Part shown: in pieces, positions 54,156 through 63,369 of the stretch | Layout of the letters: each line of letters begins with the position of its first letter | How positions within the stretch are numbered: position 1 is the stretch's first letter | DNA from: Rikenella sp031551865 | GTDB lineage: Bacteria > Bacteroidota > Bacteroidia > Bacteroidales > Rikenellaceae | Direction of reading: 5' to 3' | NCBI GenBank assembly: GCA_031551865.1 | Contig: JAVBMY010000009.1 | Span: 1-64,000 of the forward strand | Length of the DNA stretch: 64,000 bases | Notes under the pieces: model-generated | Told to the model about the DNA's origin: nothing | Databases searched by the model: none | The model's input: the letters and a program-made list of their open reading frames with translations, nothing else | Program-made: the position numbers and the translations under genes

Positions 54156-55034
54156 TTACAAACCGATGTTACACTTATGCCCGGCAGCACGTTCGATCTC
54201 TTTGGCCCGGAGGCGCTCCTCGATCGTGCGGTACATGCCCTGGCGGCGCATCGCCTCGTCGAAATCCACCTGGTGGGCGTCGAATTCGGGCCCTTCGACG
54301 CAGGCAAAACGGGTCTTTCCGCCCACCGTCACCCGGCAAGCCCCGCACATTCCCGTGCCGTCGACCATCAGCGTATTGAGGCTGGCGATGGTGGGAATAC
54401 CGAGTTCTTTGGTGGTGAGGGCCACGAACTTCATCATGATCATCGGGCCGATGGCCACCACCAGGTCGTATTGTTTGCCTTCTTCGTTCACGAGTTTCCT
54501 CAAAAGATCGGTCACCAAGCCTTTGAAACCCTGCGAGCCGTCGTCGGTAGCGACGTACACGTTCGGGGTTAGCGCGCGGAATTCCTCTTCGAAGATCACA
54601 TACTCTTTGCTTTTGGCCCCGATGATCACATCGGCCTGCACGCCTTGCTGGGCCAGCCATTTGACTTGCGGATAGACGGGTGCGGCCCCGAGTCCCCCGG
54701 CCACAAAAAGGATACGGCGTGCAGCCAATTGTTCCGGAGTTTCGTGCACGAGTTCCGAGGGGTGGCCGAGCGGGCCGACAAAATCGGCCAGCGAATCACC
54801 CTCTTCAAGCGCCACGATACGAAGCGTCGATGCCCCGATGGCTTGTATAACGATAGTCACGGTACCTTTCTCGGGATCGTAGTCGCATACGGTGAGCGGA
54901 ATACGCTCCCCCTTTTCGTCGGCGATCACAATAAGGAATTGACCGGGCTGCGAAGAGCGCGCAACCCGGGGCGCTTCCACTTCCATCAGGTAGATGGAGG
55001 GTGCCAGAAGCTTCTTCTTCAGTATCTTATACAT
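54156..55034 (-). CDS. NfnA-like NAD-binding flavoprotein subunit
   Basis: The 292-residue protein belongs to the dihydroorotate-dehydrogenase electron-transfer / sulfide-dehydrogenase-like family. It has an FAD-binding barrel, an NAD domain with LFVAGGLGAAPVYPQ near 109-123, and a C-terminal 2Fe-2S segment VDGTGMCGACRV with Cys230, Cys233 and Cys245. Only three Cys line up there; Asp225 could be the fourth ligand, as known for NfnA of Thermotoga. It comes first in the pair, as in other nfnAB operons. Confidence 0.87.
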   Translation of the reverse strand: MYKILKKKLLAPSIYLMEVEAPRVARSSQPGQFLIVIADEKGERIPLTVCDYDPEKGTVTIVIQAIGASTLRIVALEEGDSLADFVGPLGHPSELVHETPEQLAARRILFVAGGLGAAPVYPQVKWLAQQGVQADVIIGAKSKEYVIFEEEFRALTPNVYVATDDGSQGFKGLVTDLLRKLVNEEGKQYDLVVAIGPMIMMKFVALTTKELGIPTIASLNTLMVDGTGMCGACRVTVGGKTRFACVEGPEFDAHQVDFDEAMRRQGMYRTIEERLRAKEIERAAGHKCNIGL

Positions 55035-55064
55035 CTATTCTTGTCGGATTAATCGCGTAAGCTA

Positions 55065-55072
55065 CAAATTTA
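55065..55072 (-). promoter_or_regulatory. -7 box of the nfn genes
   Basis: TAAATTTG on the reverse strand fits TAnnTTTG, 31 bases before the ATG at 55034. No clear -33 element. Confidence 0.5.
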
Positions 55073-55171
55073 TGAAATTATTTTAATAATGCCGCAGCCC
55101 CGGTAGGCATATAGTAACACCCGTCGGTTATGGCACCCTGCCACATCCGAAAACAGGGGCGCGGACAAAAA

Positions 55172-56314
55172 TCACTTGATATTGGCCAGGATGCGCAATT
55201 CCCGGAACGGCTTCTCGGGATCGTTGGTCACGATGCCCACAGCCTCGGAAAGCTGGGTCCCCGGGAGCAGGCCGCGGGTATCGACAGTCACAGTGAGTTT
55301 GACGGTGTCTCCGGAGGCAATGCTCCTGCGTTCGGGTTGGGCTTTGATGCGCGACGACGAGGGTTGCAGGCTGCGGATCTCAAGCGGGCCCAGACCCCGG
55401 TTGGTAACTTTTACCTCGTAGCGGAGCTGCGTTCCCGCCTCCTGGTCGCTGAAATGATAAAATAGCGTGGAGTATTCGGCGACCGGGGCATTCCGCTGTT
55501 CGGCTTCGCTCCGCAGCGAAAAATCTTCGGTAAAAATGGCCGTCACCGTGATCGGTTCATCCCACAGGTGGCCGTTGATAATGGGTACGAAGCGGTAAGT
55601 CTGTCGCCCCCACAGGCCGACCTGCCGGGCGTCGATGGTCACCACGATCTCGCTGCGCTCACCGGGAGCCAACACCTCGGCGGCGGCCCGCGCCGTCACA
55701 CAGGCGGGCAGCTGGTTGGTTGCCAACCCGATACGTATGCTTTTCTGGGAGCTGTTGGCGATTCCCAGTGTTTTCAGCACCATATGCCCGCGGGGCACGA
55801 GTCCGAACGGAATCTGTTTCCATTCCGCACGCAGGCCGTCGGAGATGTGAAACGGATAGTCGTCCTGGATGGTCCGGGGGCGGGGTGTGACGTTCCCGCG
55901 TACGGTCAGCGTAATGATTCGCCGCTGTTCGTTGGAATAGATCGTGATGGTCTTCTCGAACGGCCCCGGGCGGTTGGCGGGGTCGTAGGTGACGGTAATC
56001 GTGCCGCCCTTACCGGGCAGCGTCGGTTCTTTCGAGAAGACGGGCGTGGTGCAGCCACACGACACATTCACCGACTGGATCACGAATGGCACCGATCCCC
56101 GGTTGGTAAAAGTAAAGGTATGGCTGACATCGCCGTCGACTTCGCGGATTGTGCCGAAATCCCATACATAGCCGTCGAAGGTCACATTGGTAATGTGCGA
56201 GACAGGTTGCTGTGTCTGGACCTGAGACAATGGCGCCTGCTCTCGTTGCGCCCATACCGTTACCACGATGCAGGGCAAAAGAGTGGCATACGCAAAGATT
56301 CTTGATATGTTCAT
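55172..56314 (-). CDS. Secreted DUF1573 domain protein
   Basis: The 380-residue protein has a signal peptide (about 1-22). The mature part holds Ig-like DUF1573 repeats: WDFGTIREVDGDVSHTF with VSCGCTTPVF (about 50-95) is the classic first repeat, and a second begins near 285 with AEYSTLFYHF. The domain is frequent in secreted Bacteroidetes proteins and of unknown role. The gene follows mnmA by only 4 bases, so both are one transcript. Confidence 0.88.
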   Translation of the reverse strand: MNISRIFAYATLLPCIVVTVWAQREQAPLSQVQTQQPVSHITNVTFDGYVWDFGTIREVDGDVSHTFTFTNRGSVPFVIQSVNVSCGCTTPVFSKEPTLPGKGGTITVTYDPANRPGPFEKTITIYSNEQRRIITLTVRGNVTPRPRTIQDDYPFHISDGLRAEWKQIPFGLVPRGHMVLKTLGIANSSQKSIRIGLATNQLPACVTARAAAEVLAPGERSEIVVTIDARQVGLWGRQTYRFVPIINGHLWDEPITVTAIFTEDFSLRSEAEQRNAPVAEYSTLFYHFSDQEAGTQLRYEVKVTNRGLGPLEIRSLQPSSSRIKAQPERRSIASGDTVKLTVTVDTRGLLPGTQLSEAVGIVTNDPEKPFRELRILANIK

Positions 56315-56318
56315 CTCG

Positions 56319-57536
56319 TTATCGTACTATGACACCCGACCCGACCAGTTCGCCGTCGGCAGTATACCAGGCTGCGAACTGCCCGGCCGTGACGCCGCGC
56401 TGGAGTTCGGCAAAAACGATCAGCCCCGAACCGTCGGGTTCGATGCGCAAGGTCCCGTGCTGCAACGGCTGGCGGTAACGTATCCTGATCATAAATTCCC
56501 GTTCCGCACCCGGCGGCAAGGCCAGGTCTGGACGCACCCAGTGCATGTCTGCGGCGGCAACCCGCAACGCGTGGCGGTAAAGGCCGGGATGGTCGTCGCC
56601 CATGCCCACGTAAACTGTGTTGGTGGGAATATCGGTGGCAACGACGAACAACGGCTCTTCTTTGCCTCCGACACCGAGCCCCTTGCGCTGTCCGATGGTA
56701 TAGAAATGGGCTCCGTTGTGTTCGCCGGCTTTGGTGCCGTCCTGCGGCGTATAGACATAAGGTTCGGCCGGATCGTGCATGGCAACGGCTTCGGGTTTTG
56801 ATCCGGCAGTGTCAGTTCCGGTTTCGGCTACAGAAAAATATCCGGCCCAATCGCGCGGTATTTCGATGATGTCGCCCCGCCGGGCTGTCAGTTTCTGTTG
56901 CAGGAAAACGGGCAGATCGACCTTGCCCACAAAACAGATGCCCTGCGAGTCCTTGCGTTCGGCGGTAGCTAACCCCTGTTCGGCGGCAATGCGCCTTACT
57001 TCGGGCTTTTCGAGGTGGCCGATGGGGAACAACGCCCGCGAAAGTTGCTCCTGATCGAGCTGGCACAGGAAGTAACTCTGGTCTTTGTTGCGGTCGGCCC
57101 CGGCCAGCAGACGGTAGCGCACGGCGCCGTCGGCCCCGGCAGTCTTTTCCACTTGGCAGTAGTGTCCCGTGGCCACATAATCGGCCCCCAGTTCAAGGGC
57201 GGCCTTCAGGAAGGCGTCGAACTTGATCTCGCGGTTGCAAAGCACATCGGGATTCGGGGTACGGCCCTGTTCATATTCCGAGAACATGTAGTCCACTACC
57301 CGTTGCCGGTACTGGTCGCTCAGATCGATGAAACGAAAGGGGATACCGAGTTTCTTGGCCACCAGTTCGGCGAACATGCGGTCGTCGTTCCACGGGCAGT
57401 CGCCGGCGAGGGTTCCGGTCGTGTCGTGCCAGTTGCGCATGAACATCCCGATCACCTCGTAGCCCTGTTGCTGCAGGAGCCACGCGGCAACCGACGAGTC
57501 AACGCCTCCGGAAAGCCCTACGACTACACGTTTCAT
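56319..57536 (-). CDS. mnmA: tRNA-specific 2-thiouridylase MnmA
   Basis: MnmA thiolates U34 of tRNA-Lys, -Glu and -Gln. The 405-residue protein has the PP-loop GLSGGVDSS at 7-15, the catalytic Cys100 in PDVLCNREIKF and the second Cys near 200 in SQGICFVG. The C-terminal part has the usual barrel domain, e.g. PYVYTPQDG and GLGVGGKEEPLFV. There is a 25-residue insert near 230-255 relative to E. coli. It is the first gene of a pair with DUF1573. Confidence 0.95.
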   Translation of the reverse strand: MKRVVVGLSGGVDSSVAAWLLQQQGYEVIGMFMRNWHDTTGTLAGDCPWNDDRMFAELVAKKLGIPFRFIDLSDQYRQRVVDYMFSEYEQGRTPNPDVLCNREIKFDAFLKAALELGADYVATGHYCQVEKTAGADGAVRYRLLAGADRNKDQSYFLCQLDQEQLSRALFPIGHLEKPEVRRIAAEQGLATAERKDSQGICFVGKVDLPVFLQQKLTARRGDIIEIPRDWAGYFSVAETGTDTAGSKPEAVAMHDPAEPYVYTPQDGTKAGEHNGAHFYTIGQRKGLGVGGKEEPLFVVATDIPTNTVYVGMGDDHPGLYRHALRVAAADMHWVRPDLALPPGAEREFMIRIRYRQPLQHGTLRIEPDGSGLIVFAELQRGVTAGQFAAWYTADGELVGSGVIVR

Positions 57537-57614
57537 AATTTTATCTTTCCGGAGAGCTAAATGCTCCGGATCATCATTAATTCTCGATTCCGGCCCGGCT
57601 TCTCCGATAAACAG

Positions 57615-57648
57615 AAAACACCTGGGCGCCCGGGTCGCGAAGTGTTTT
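57615..57648 (-). terminator. Probable terminator of the phosphatase-fusion gene
   Basis: AAAACAC and GTGTTTT frame a GC-rich 20-base centre that can fold further; on the reverse strand a T-rich stretch follows. It lies 27 bases past the stop at 57675. Confidence 0.5.
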
Positions 57649-57674
57649 CAACAGCCCGCACCCGCAAATAAGCA

Positions 57675-59603
57675 TTACAGGTCTTCGAAGCGCACCAACT
57701 CCTGCCCTTCGCTGCCGAGCATCACAAGGTTCAGTTGGCCGTCTTTGCGCCACAGCACCGTCACGGTGTTGGTATCGCCGTAGCCGGGACCACCGCCGAT
57801 CACCACGGGGAAGGGGTTTCTAACTTCGCCCGTATGGTAGGATGCGTGTTTGTGCGTATGGCCGTTGATGGCGATATTGAACGGCGCTTTGGCAAGAAGC
57901 GGACTCCAGAGATCGTAACAGGGATTGTAGCGGTCGGTCAGCGGGCCATAGATGGGAATATGGTGGATCAGCACGCGTTTTCCGGCCTTCCTGAAAGCCT
58001 TGGTGGCGAGTTCAGTTTGCAGGAAAGCCACCTGGTCGTTGCGCAACCCCGTAAAATCATTAAGGCCGGCATAAACGGCGACACTGTCGGGCTTGTCTTC
58101 ACCGCAATCGAGCATCACCAGGCGCGTATCGCCCCAGTTGAACGCCCCGTAGGTCTTCGGGCCGAGGTATTCGGTAATCTCGCGCATGTGGGCCGAATAG
58201 GGGCCGCGGATCTCGTGGTTGCCGCGCAGGAAGAAGAAAGGTTTCTCCGATGCGTCGAACGCATCGCAGAAATAAGACAACGAGTTCACGGCCTGCGCCT
58301 GCGAATAGGGATCGTCAATGATGTCGCCGTTAAGCACCACAAAATCATAGCCGCGCCAAGGCCCCGGCTGACCACTGCCGAATCTGTCGGCAAGCACCCG
58401 CTGAAGTCTGTCCATGGTTTCGCGCTTCTGGTGCAGGTCGTTGAAAATAACGGCGGTAAAATCTTTGGCATCGGGGGTGGGCAGTTCGAACGAATAGAAC
58501 GGGCTGGAGGCCGTGCCGCCGAACACCTTATCGAAATAGGCGCCGTACTGGATCATGTCTTGCGACACGGCACGGTAGTAGTATTTCACGCCGGGCTGCA
58601 ATCCTTCGAGGCGGATGCGTTTGACGGTGCCCACTACAGCCTGCCCGTCGGTCGTCTGGCGCACACGGATCAGTTTTGTGGTATCAGTACCGTATTCGAT
58701 CCAGCCCTGCGAGGGCGAATTGGTCACCCACGAAACGGTGATGCCGTTGTTCACGGGTAATTCCAGATAAGGAGCCGTACGGAAAATAGTGCCGTATTGC
58801 ACGGTCACTTCCACGGGACGATGATCGGAGGCTATGGGGGCATCCACCACGCTACCCGAGACCTTACGGGCATACGATGCCGTAGCGGCACCGCGGTAGA
58901 CGGCGATATGGTCGATCGCCTGCCGGGGGACATCGGCCGGGCATGTAGGTTTGGCAGGGTCGGTCAGCAGGCTGAAATTTTGTTGCAGGAGGCTGAATGC
59001 CTCTTCCTTGCGAATCGAAAAATTGAGGTCACCTGCCAGGAAGACTGCTTTTCCGCAGGTTTCGGCACTGGCCAGGGCGGCCAGGCTATCCACCATCCGC
59101 AACGAGGTAATCTGGTCTTGGGCAGTCAGCGTGAAGTGGGTTGCCATCACCACATAATCTGAGAATTCGGCGATCAGGCATACGCGGGCCTCTTCGCGCC
59201 CGGGCAGCGGTACCCGTTTCACCGATAACGGCACTTCGCGCGAAAGGAGCGCAACGCCATAAGCACCGCCCTCGTAAGGAATGGCACGGGCATAGGTCAC
59301 GTGCATCGGTTGGTCGGCAGGAAGATACGACGCCAGCGTACGGGCCACGTCTACCTGTCCGCTCCGGCGGGTCATGCTGTCGATCTCCTGCAGGGCACAG
59401 ATGTCGGGCTTTTGCGCGGCGATGACCGTAGCGGTACGCCGCAGGTCGGCCGGGCTGTTGTCCATCCCGATACCGTTGCGCACATTGTAACTCATGATCC
59501 TGAGCGTTCCGGGAGCTTCGTGCCGTTGGGCCTCGGCCGGTATAGCCGAAGACGCAAATAGCAGCGCGAAGGCTGCTATTGCTAAAATTTTGGTTTGTTT
59601 CAT
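57675..59603 (-). CDS. Secreted fusion of endonuclease/exonuclease/phosphatase and calcineurin-like phosphoesterase domains
   Basis: The 642-residue protein has a signal peptide (1-25) and two different phosphoesterase folds in one chain. Residues about 34-265 are EEP-like: MSYNVRNG, ALQEID, AGDLN and SDHRP. Residues about 275-375 form a fibronectin-III-like linker (GITVSWVTNSPSQGWIEYG). Residues about 385-635 are calcineurin-like: FNDLHQK, LNGDIIDD, RGNHEI, HHIPIYG and INGHTHKH. All metal-binding motifs of both halves are present, so both may be active. Likely periplasmic or outer-membrane phosphate release; the substrates are unknown. Confidence 0.85.
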   Translation of the reverse strand: MKQTKILAIAAFALLFASSAIPAEAQRHEAPGTLRIMSYNVRNGIGMDNSPADLRRTATVIAAQKPDICALQEIDSMTRRSGQVDVARTLASYLPADQPMHVTYARAIPYEGGAYGVALLSREVPLSVKRVPLPGREEARVCLIAEFSDYVVMATHFTLTAQDQITSLRMVDSLAALASAETCGKAVFLAGDLNFSIRKEEAFSLLQQNFSLLTDPAKPTCPADVPRQAIDHIAVYRGAATASYARKVSGSVVDAPIASDHRPVEVTVQYGTIFRTAPYLELPVNNGITVSWVTNSPSQGWIEYGTDTTKLIRVRQTTDGQAVVGTVKRIRLEGLQPGVKYYYRAVSQDMIQYGAYFDKVFGGTASSPFYSFELPTPDAKDFTAVIFNDLHQKRETMDRLQRVLADRFGSGQPGPWRGYDFVVLNGDIIDDPYSQAQAVNSLSYFCDAFDASEKPFFFLRGNHEIRGPYSAHMREITEYLGPKTYGAFNWGDTRLVMLDCGEDKPDSVAVYAGLNDFTGLRNDQVAFLQTELATKAFRKAGKRVLIHHIPIYGPLTDRYNPCYDLWSPLLAKAPFNIAINGHTHKHASYHTGEVRNPFPVVIGGGPGYGDTNTVTVLWRKDGQLNLVMLGSEGQELVRFEDL

Positions 59604-59612
59604 GCTTCTTTT

Positions 59613-59702
59613 ATTGTCATCCTGGGGCGCAAGCCGAAGGATCTGGTCCGAGAATCAACTTACTTCCCCCGAGATCCTTCGACTTGCGCCTCAGGATAAC
59701 AT
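59613..59702. repeat. Intergenic palindrome of the GTCATCC family
   Basis: It opens TTGTCATCCTGGGGCGCAAG and closes CTTGCGCCTCAGGATAACAT, with GAAGGATCT and AGATCCTTC inside. It lies between gyrB and the phosphatase-fusion gene. Confidence 0.75.
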
Positions 59703-59732
59703 CGGAGCAAAGCCCGCAATGACGGCAGTGGG

Positions 59733-61697
59733 CTACGCGTCGATGTTGGCGTACTTGGCATGGCGCTCGATGAACTCGCGGCGCGGCGGGACTTCGTCGC
59801 CCATGAGCATCGAGAAAATACGGTCGGCCTCGGCGGCGCTGTCTATGGTCACCTGACGCAGAATACGGGTGCAGGGATTCATGGTAGTGTCCCAGAGCTG
59901 CACGTCGTTCATTTCACCTAGACCTTTGTAGCGCTGGATGTGGATGCCTTTGTTACCGAACTCTTCGATGGCGGTAAGGCGCTCCTCTTCGGTCCAGCAG
60001 TAACGTTCGTTCTTGCCTTTTTTCACCAGATACAAAGGCGGCGTGGCGATGTAGAGGTGTCCATTGCTGATGATGTCCTGCATGCGGCGGAAGAAGAAGG
60101 TCATGATCAGCGTGGCGATGTGCGATCCGTCGACGTCGGCATCGGTCATGATAATCACTTTGCCGTAGCGCAGTTTGGTCAGATTGAGTGCTTTGCTGTC
60201 CTCTTCGGTGCCGATAGTCACGCCCAGGGCGGTGAAGATGTTGCGAATTTCTTCGTTGTCGAGGATGCGGTGTTCGATGGCTTTCTCGACGTTCAGGATT
60301 TTACCGCGCAGGGGCAGGATCGCCTGGAAGTTGCGGTCGCGCCCCGATTTGGCGGTACCGCCTGCCGAGTCCCCTTCGACCAGGAAGAGCTCGGTCTTGT
60401 CGCGCTCACGCGAAGAGCAGTCGGCCAGTTTACCGGGCAACCCGCTGCCCGAGAGCACGTTCTTGCGTTGCACGAGGTCGCGCGCCTTGCGGGCGGCGGT
60501 GCGGGCGGTGGCGGCAAGGATCACTTTCTGCACGATGGCTTTGGCATCCTTGGGGTTCTCTTCGAGGTAGTTGCTCAGGGCGGCCGAAACGGCGCTGTCG
60601 ACAGCGGCCGTCACCTCGCTGTTGCCGAGTTTGGTTTTGGTCTGTCCTTCGAACTGAGGCTCACCCACTTTCACCGAAATGATAGCGGTCAGCCCTTCGC
60701 GGAAGTCGTCGCCGGTGATCTCGAACTTGAGTTTGGTGAGCATGCCCGATTCGTCGGCGTATTTCTTGAGGGTACGGGTCAAACCACGGCGGAAACCGGT
60801 CAGGTGCGTGCCGCCCTCGATGGTGTTGATGTTGTTGACGTAGGTGTGTACGTTCTCGGAATAACCGGTGTTATACAACAAGGCCATTTCGACGGGGATG
60901 CCGTCGCGTTCGCCTTCGATATGGATCACGTTCTCCATCAGCGGTTCGCGGTTACCGTCGAGGTATTTGACGAATTCGCTCAAACCTTTTTCCGAGAAGA
61001 ACTCTTCGCTGTGGTATTCGCCGTTGTCGTCTTTCTCGCGCAGGTCGGTGAGCGTCAGGTGCACGCCTTTGTTCAGAAAGGCCAGTTCGCGCAGACGCGA
61101 GCTGAGAATTTCATAGTCGTACGTAGTGGTCTGGCGGAAAATCTCGGGGTCGGGATGGAATTTAATAGTGGTACCCGTGCGGTCGGTCTTGCCGATCACC
61201 TTAAGTTCGGTCTGCGGAGCCCCCTTGCTGTAGGTTTGTTGATATACCTGCCCGTCTTTGTATACAGTGGCCTCAAGCATGTCGGAAAGCGCATTCACGC
61301 AGGAAACCCCCACGCCGTGCAGGCCGCCCGACACTTTATAAGAATCCTTGTCGAATTTACCCCCGGCGTGCAGTACGGTGAGCACCACTTCGAGGGCCGA
61401 TTTCTTCTCGACGGGGTGGAAGTCGACGGGAATCCCGCGGCCGTCGTCGACCACGGTGATGGAGTTGTCTTCGTTGATGGTGACATCGATCTTGTGACAA
61501 TAGCCGGCCAGGGCTTCGTCGATCGAGTTGTCGACCACTTCGTAGACCAGGTGGTGCAGGCCGCGCTCACCCGTGTCGCCGATATACATCGACGGGCGCT
61601 TGCGGACGGCTTCGAGGCCTTCAAGCACCTGTATATTGCTGGCCGAGTAATCGGCATTGGTTCCGTTGGTCGTGGGTTTTGTGATTTCTTCGCTCAT
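59733..61697 (-). CDS. gyrB: DNA gyrase subunit B
   Basis: GyrB is the ATPase subunit of the enzyme that introduces negative supercoils. The 654-residue protein has the GHKL ATPase motifs EVVDNSIDEALAG near 54 and VDDGRGIPV near 86, GLHGVGVSCVNALS near 125, and the TOPRIM metal site EGDSAGG near 435 and DADVDGSH near 515. It ends with the C-terminal RYKGLGEMN region. ATG at 61697 gives the family start MSEEI; an upstream in-frame extension is unlike other GyrB proteins. Confidence 0.97.
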   Translation of the reverse strand: MSEEITKPTTNGTNADYSASNIQVLEGLEAVRKRPSMYIGDTGERGLHHLVYEVVDNSIDEALAGYCHKIDVTINEDNSITVVDDGRGIPVDFHPVEKKSALEVVLTVLHAGGKFDKDSYKVSGGLHGVGVSCVNALSDMLEATVYKDGQVYQQTYSKGAPQTELKVIGKTDRTGTTIKFHPDPEIFRQTTTYDYEILSSRLRELAFLNKGVHLTLTDLREKDDNGEYHSEEFFSEKGLSEFVKYLDGNREPLMENVIHIEGERDGIPVEMALLYNTGYSENVHTYVNNINTIEGGTHLTGFRRGLTRTLKKYADESGMLTKLKFEITGDDFREGLTAIISVKVGEPQFEGQTKTKLGNSEVTAAVDSAVSAALSNYLEENPKDAKAIVQKVILAATARTAARKARDLVQRKNVLSGSGLPGKLADCSSRERDKTELFLVEGDSAGGTAKSGRDRNFQAILPLRGKILNVEKAIEHRILDNEEIRNIFTALGVTIGTEEDSKALNLTKLRYGKVIIMTDADVDGSHIATLIMTFFFRRMQDIISNGHLYIATPPLYLVKKGKNERYCWTEEERLTAIEEFGNKGIHIQRYKGLGEMNDVQLWDTTMNPCTRILRQVTIDSAAEADRIFSMLMGDEVPPRREFIERHAKYANIDA

Positions 61698-61723
61698 GCG
61701 TTGTCCTAAAATATTTTGCAGCA

Positions 61724-61754
61724 CAAATGTAATCAATTCTGCGGTGGAAAACAA
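61724..61754 (-). promoter_or_regulatory. Promoter of gyrB
   Basis: On the reverse strand TTG (61754-61752), 20 bases, TACATTTG (61731-61724), 27 bases before the gyrB ATG. Confidence 0.75.
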
Positions 61755-61778
61755 TACGCTCCGAGACAATGATTATGT

Positions 61779-61786
61779 TATCTTTG
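61779..61786 (+). promoter_or_regulatory. -7 box of the ftsE-proC-proB run
   Basis: TATCTTTG fits TAnnTTTG, 28 bases before the ftsE-like ATG. No clear -33 TTG is seen. Confidence 0.5.
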
Positions 61787-61813
61787 TGATTATTTTCGAC
61801 TTTACGGAGCCCT

Positions 61814-62590
61814 ATGGAATTCAAACCTTCGATACAGCTTTCCGACGCCGTGATCTTCCAGCCGGGCGGACACGACGCCGTCTTGCACGATGTAAACCTC
61901 TCGGCCTGGCCAGGCGAGTTGATCTACCTGGTTGGACGGGTCGGGAGCGGGAAAAGTTCGCTGTTGCGCACCCTTTACGGCGAACTGCCGCTACGGGTCG
62001 GGCGCGGATACATTGCCGGGTTCGAACTCCACAAACTGGGCCGCAAGCAGATCCCCTACCTGCGCCGCCATCTGGGCATCGTGTTCCAGGACGCCCAATT
62101 GCTTCAGGACTATTCGGTTTATCATAATCTGGAGTTTGTGCTAAGGGCTACCGGCTGGCGCGACAAAACCGAAATCCTGCACCGCATCGAGCGGGTACTC
62201 ACCGCCACAAATACCGCCCACAAGGCCCACGCCATGCCCCACCAGCTTTCGGGCGGCGAACGCCAGCGGGTGGCCGTGGCCCGGGCGCTGCTCAACAACC
62301 CGCACGTGATCCTGGCCGACGAACCGACGGCCAACCTCGACCCGGCATCGACCATCGAAATAATGAACCTCTTTTGCAACATCGCCAACGAAGGTTGCAC
62401 GGTGATCATTTCGACCCATAACCTCGGCACGATCCGGCAATTTCCGGCCCGCACCCTGCTTTTAGAGAACCACCAAATATCGGAATTCGACCTTTCGCAA
62501 TTATGGACATCACCGTCATCGGAGGAGGCAACCTCGGCGGAGCCGTGGTCAGAGGCGCCCTGCTCGACCGCTCCGGAAAATACAATCTGA
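61814..62590 (+). CDS. ftsE: FtsE-like ATP-binding protein
   Basis: FtsE, with FtsX, controls peptidoglycan hydrolysis at the division septum. The 258-residue protein has Walker A GRVGSGKS at 41-48, FQDAQLLQDYSVYHNLEFVL near 96-115, the ABC signature LSGGERQRVAVARAL and Walker B VILADEPTANLDP. The Q-loop region is of the FtsE/LolD type. No ftsX is adjacent. The last 30 residues (from WTSPSSEE) are read from DNA that also codes for ProC in another frame and look like a recent extension. Confidence 0.85.
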   Translation: MEFKPSIQLSDAVIFQPGGHDAVLHDVNLSAWPGELIYLVGRVGSGKSSLLRTLYGELPLRVGRGYIAGFELHKLGRKQIPYLRRHLGIVFQDAQLLQDYSVYHNLEFVLRATGWRDKTEILHRIERVLTATNTAHKAHAMPHQLSGGERQRVAVARALLNNPHVILADEPTANLDPASTIEIMNLFCNIANEGCTVIISTHNLGTIRQFPARTLLLENHQISEFDLSQLWTSPSSEEATSAEPWSEAPCSTAPENTI

Positions 62591-63273
62591 CCGTCAGCCA
62601 CCCGTCAGCCTCGCTTGTCGGAGAGTGCGGCCCGCACATACGGCCCACCCGCGACAATATCGAGGCGATCCGGGGAGCCGATATGATCTTCGTGGCCGTC
62701 AAGCCGTGGGTCATGGAAAGCGTATTACGGGACATAGGGCCTCATCTGTCGCCGGGCCAGGCCGTAGGCTCGGCCGCGGCACGCATCACCCTCGGAGAGC
62801 TGCGGCAATTCATCGGACGCGACGACATCCCGCTTTTCAAGGCCATCCCCAACACGGCATCCGCGCTTGGATCAGGAGTCACCTCTGTCGCTTTCGGCGA
62901 CGAAGTTGTAGCCGAGAAGAAGGGTGAAATCCTTGAATTTTTCGCCTCACAGGGCGAAGTATTCGAAGTCACCGAATCGCAAATAGGGGCGGTCACCTCG
63001 CTCACCTCGTGCGGCATCGCCTATGCCCTGCGCTACATCGACGCCTCTATGCGCGGCGGGATCCAAATCGGCATCCCTGCCGACGAATCGCTGCGCATGG
63101 TACGGCAAACCGTACGGGGGGCACTGGCCCTGCTAGATACCAACGGCACCCTGCCGCAGGCCGAGATCAATCGCGTCACCACCCCAAAAGGCATCACCCT
63201 GCAAGGGCTCGATACCATGGAGAACCAAGGATTCTCGGAAGCTGTCATCGCCGGGCTCGAAGCAAGTAAATAA
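62503..63273 (+). CDS. proC: Pyrroline-5-carboxylate reductase
   Basis: ProC reduces pyrroline-5-carboxylate to proline with NADPH. The 256-residue protein opens with the nucleotide-binding MDITVIGGGNLGGA, has FVAVKPWVMESVL near 65 and the signature AITxFxG-like region LTSCGIAYALRYIDA near 165, and ends TPKGITLQGLDTME. It overlaps the ftsE-like frame by 88 bases and is followed by proB, so proline synthesis is clustered here. Confidence 0.94.
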   Translation: MDITVIGGGNLGGAVVRGALLDRSGKYNLTVSHPSASLVGECGPHIRPTRDNIEAIRGADMIFVAVKPWVMESVLRDIGPHLSPGQAVGSAAARITLGELRQFIGRDDIPLFKAIPNTASALGSGVTSVAFGDEVVAEKKGEILEFFASQGEVFEVTESQIGAVTSLTSCGIAYALRYIDASMRGGIQIGIPADESLRMVRQTVRGALALLDTNGTLPQAEINRVTTPKGITLQGLDTMENQGFSEAVIAGLEASK

Positions 63274-63283
63274 CTTTCTTAAT

Positions 63284-63359
63284 TGTCATCCTGAGCATCA
63301 GGGATCTCGGGTCGAACCTGTTTTTGGCCCATATCCTTCGCTGACGCTCGGGACGACAT
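63284..63359. repeat. GTCATCC-family palindrome between proC and proB
   Basis: It opens TGTCATCCTGAGC and closes GACGCTCGGGACGACA with partial pairing, in the 96-base gap between the two genes. Confidence 0.65.
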
Positions 63360-63369
63360 ACGCTGACTT

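Noticed and set aside
57541..57580. CCGGAG...CTCCGG hairpin upstream of mnmA as a member of the GTCATCC family
   Set aside because: Only a 6-bp stem and no shared ends; it does not belong to the repeat family and was not called.
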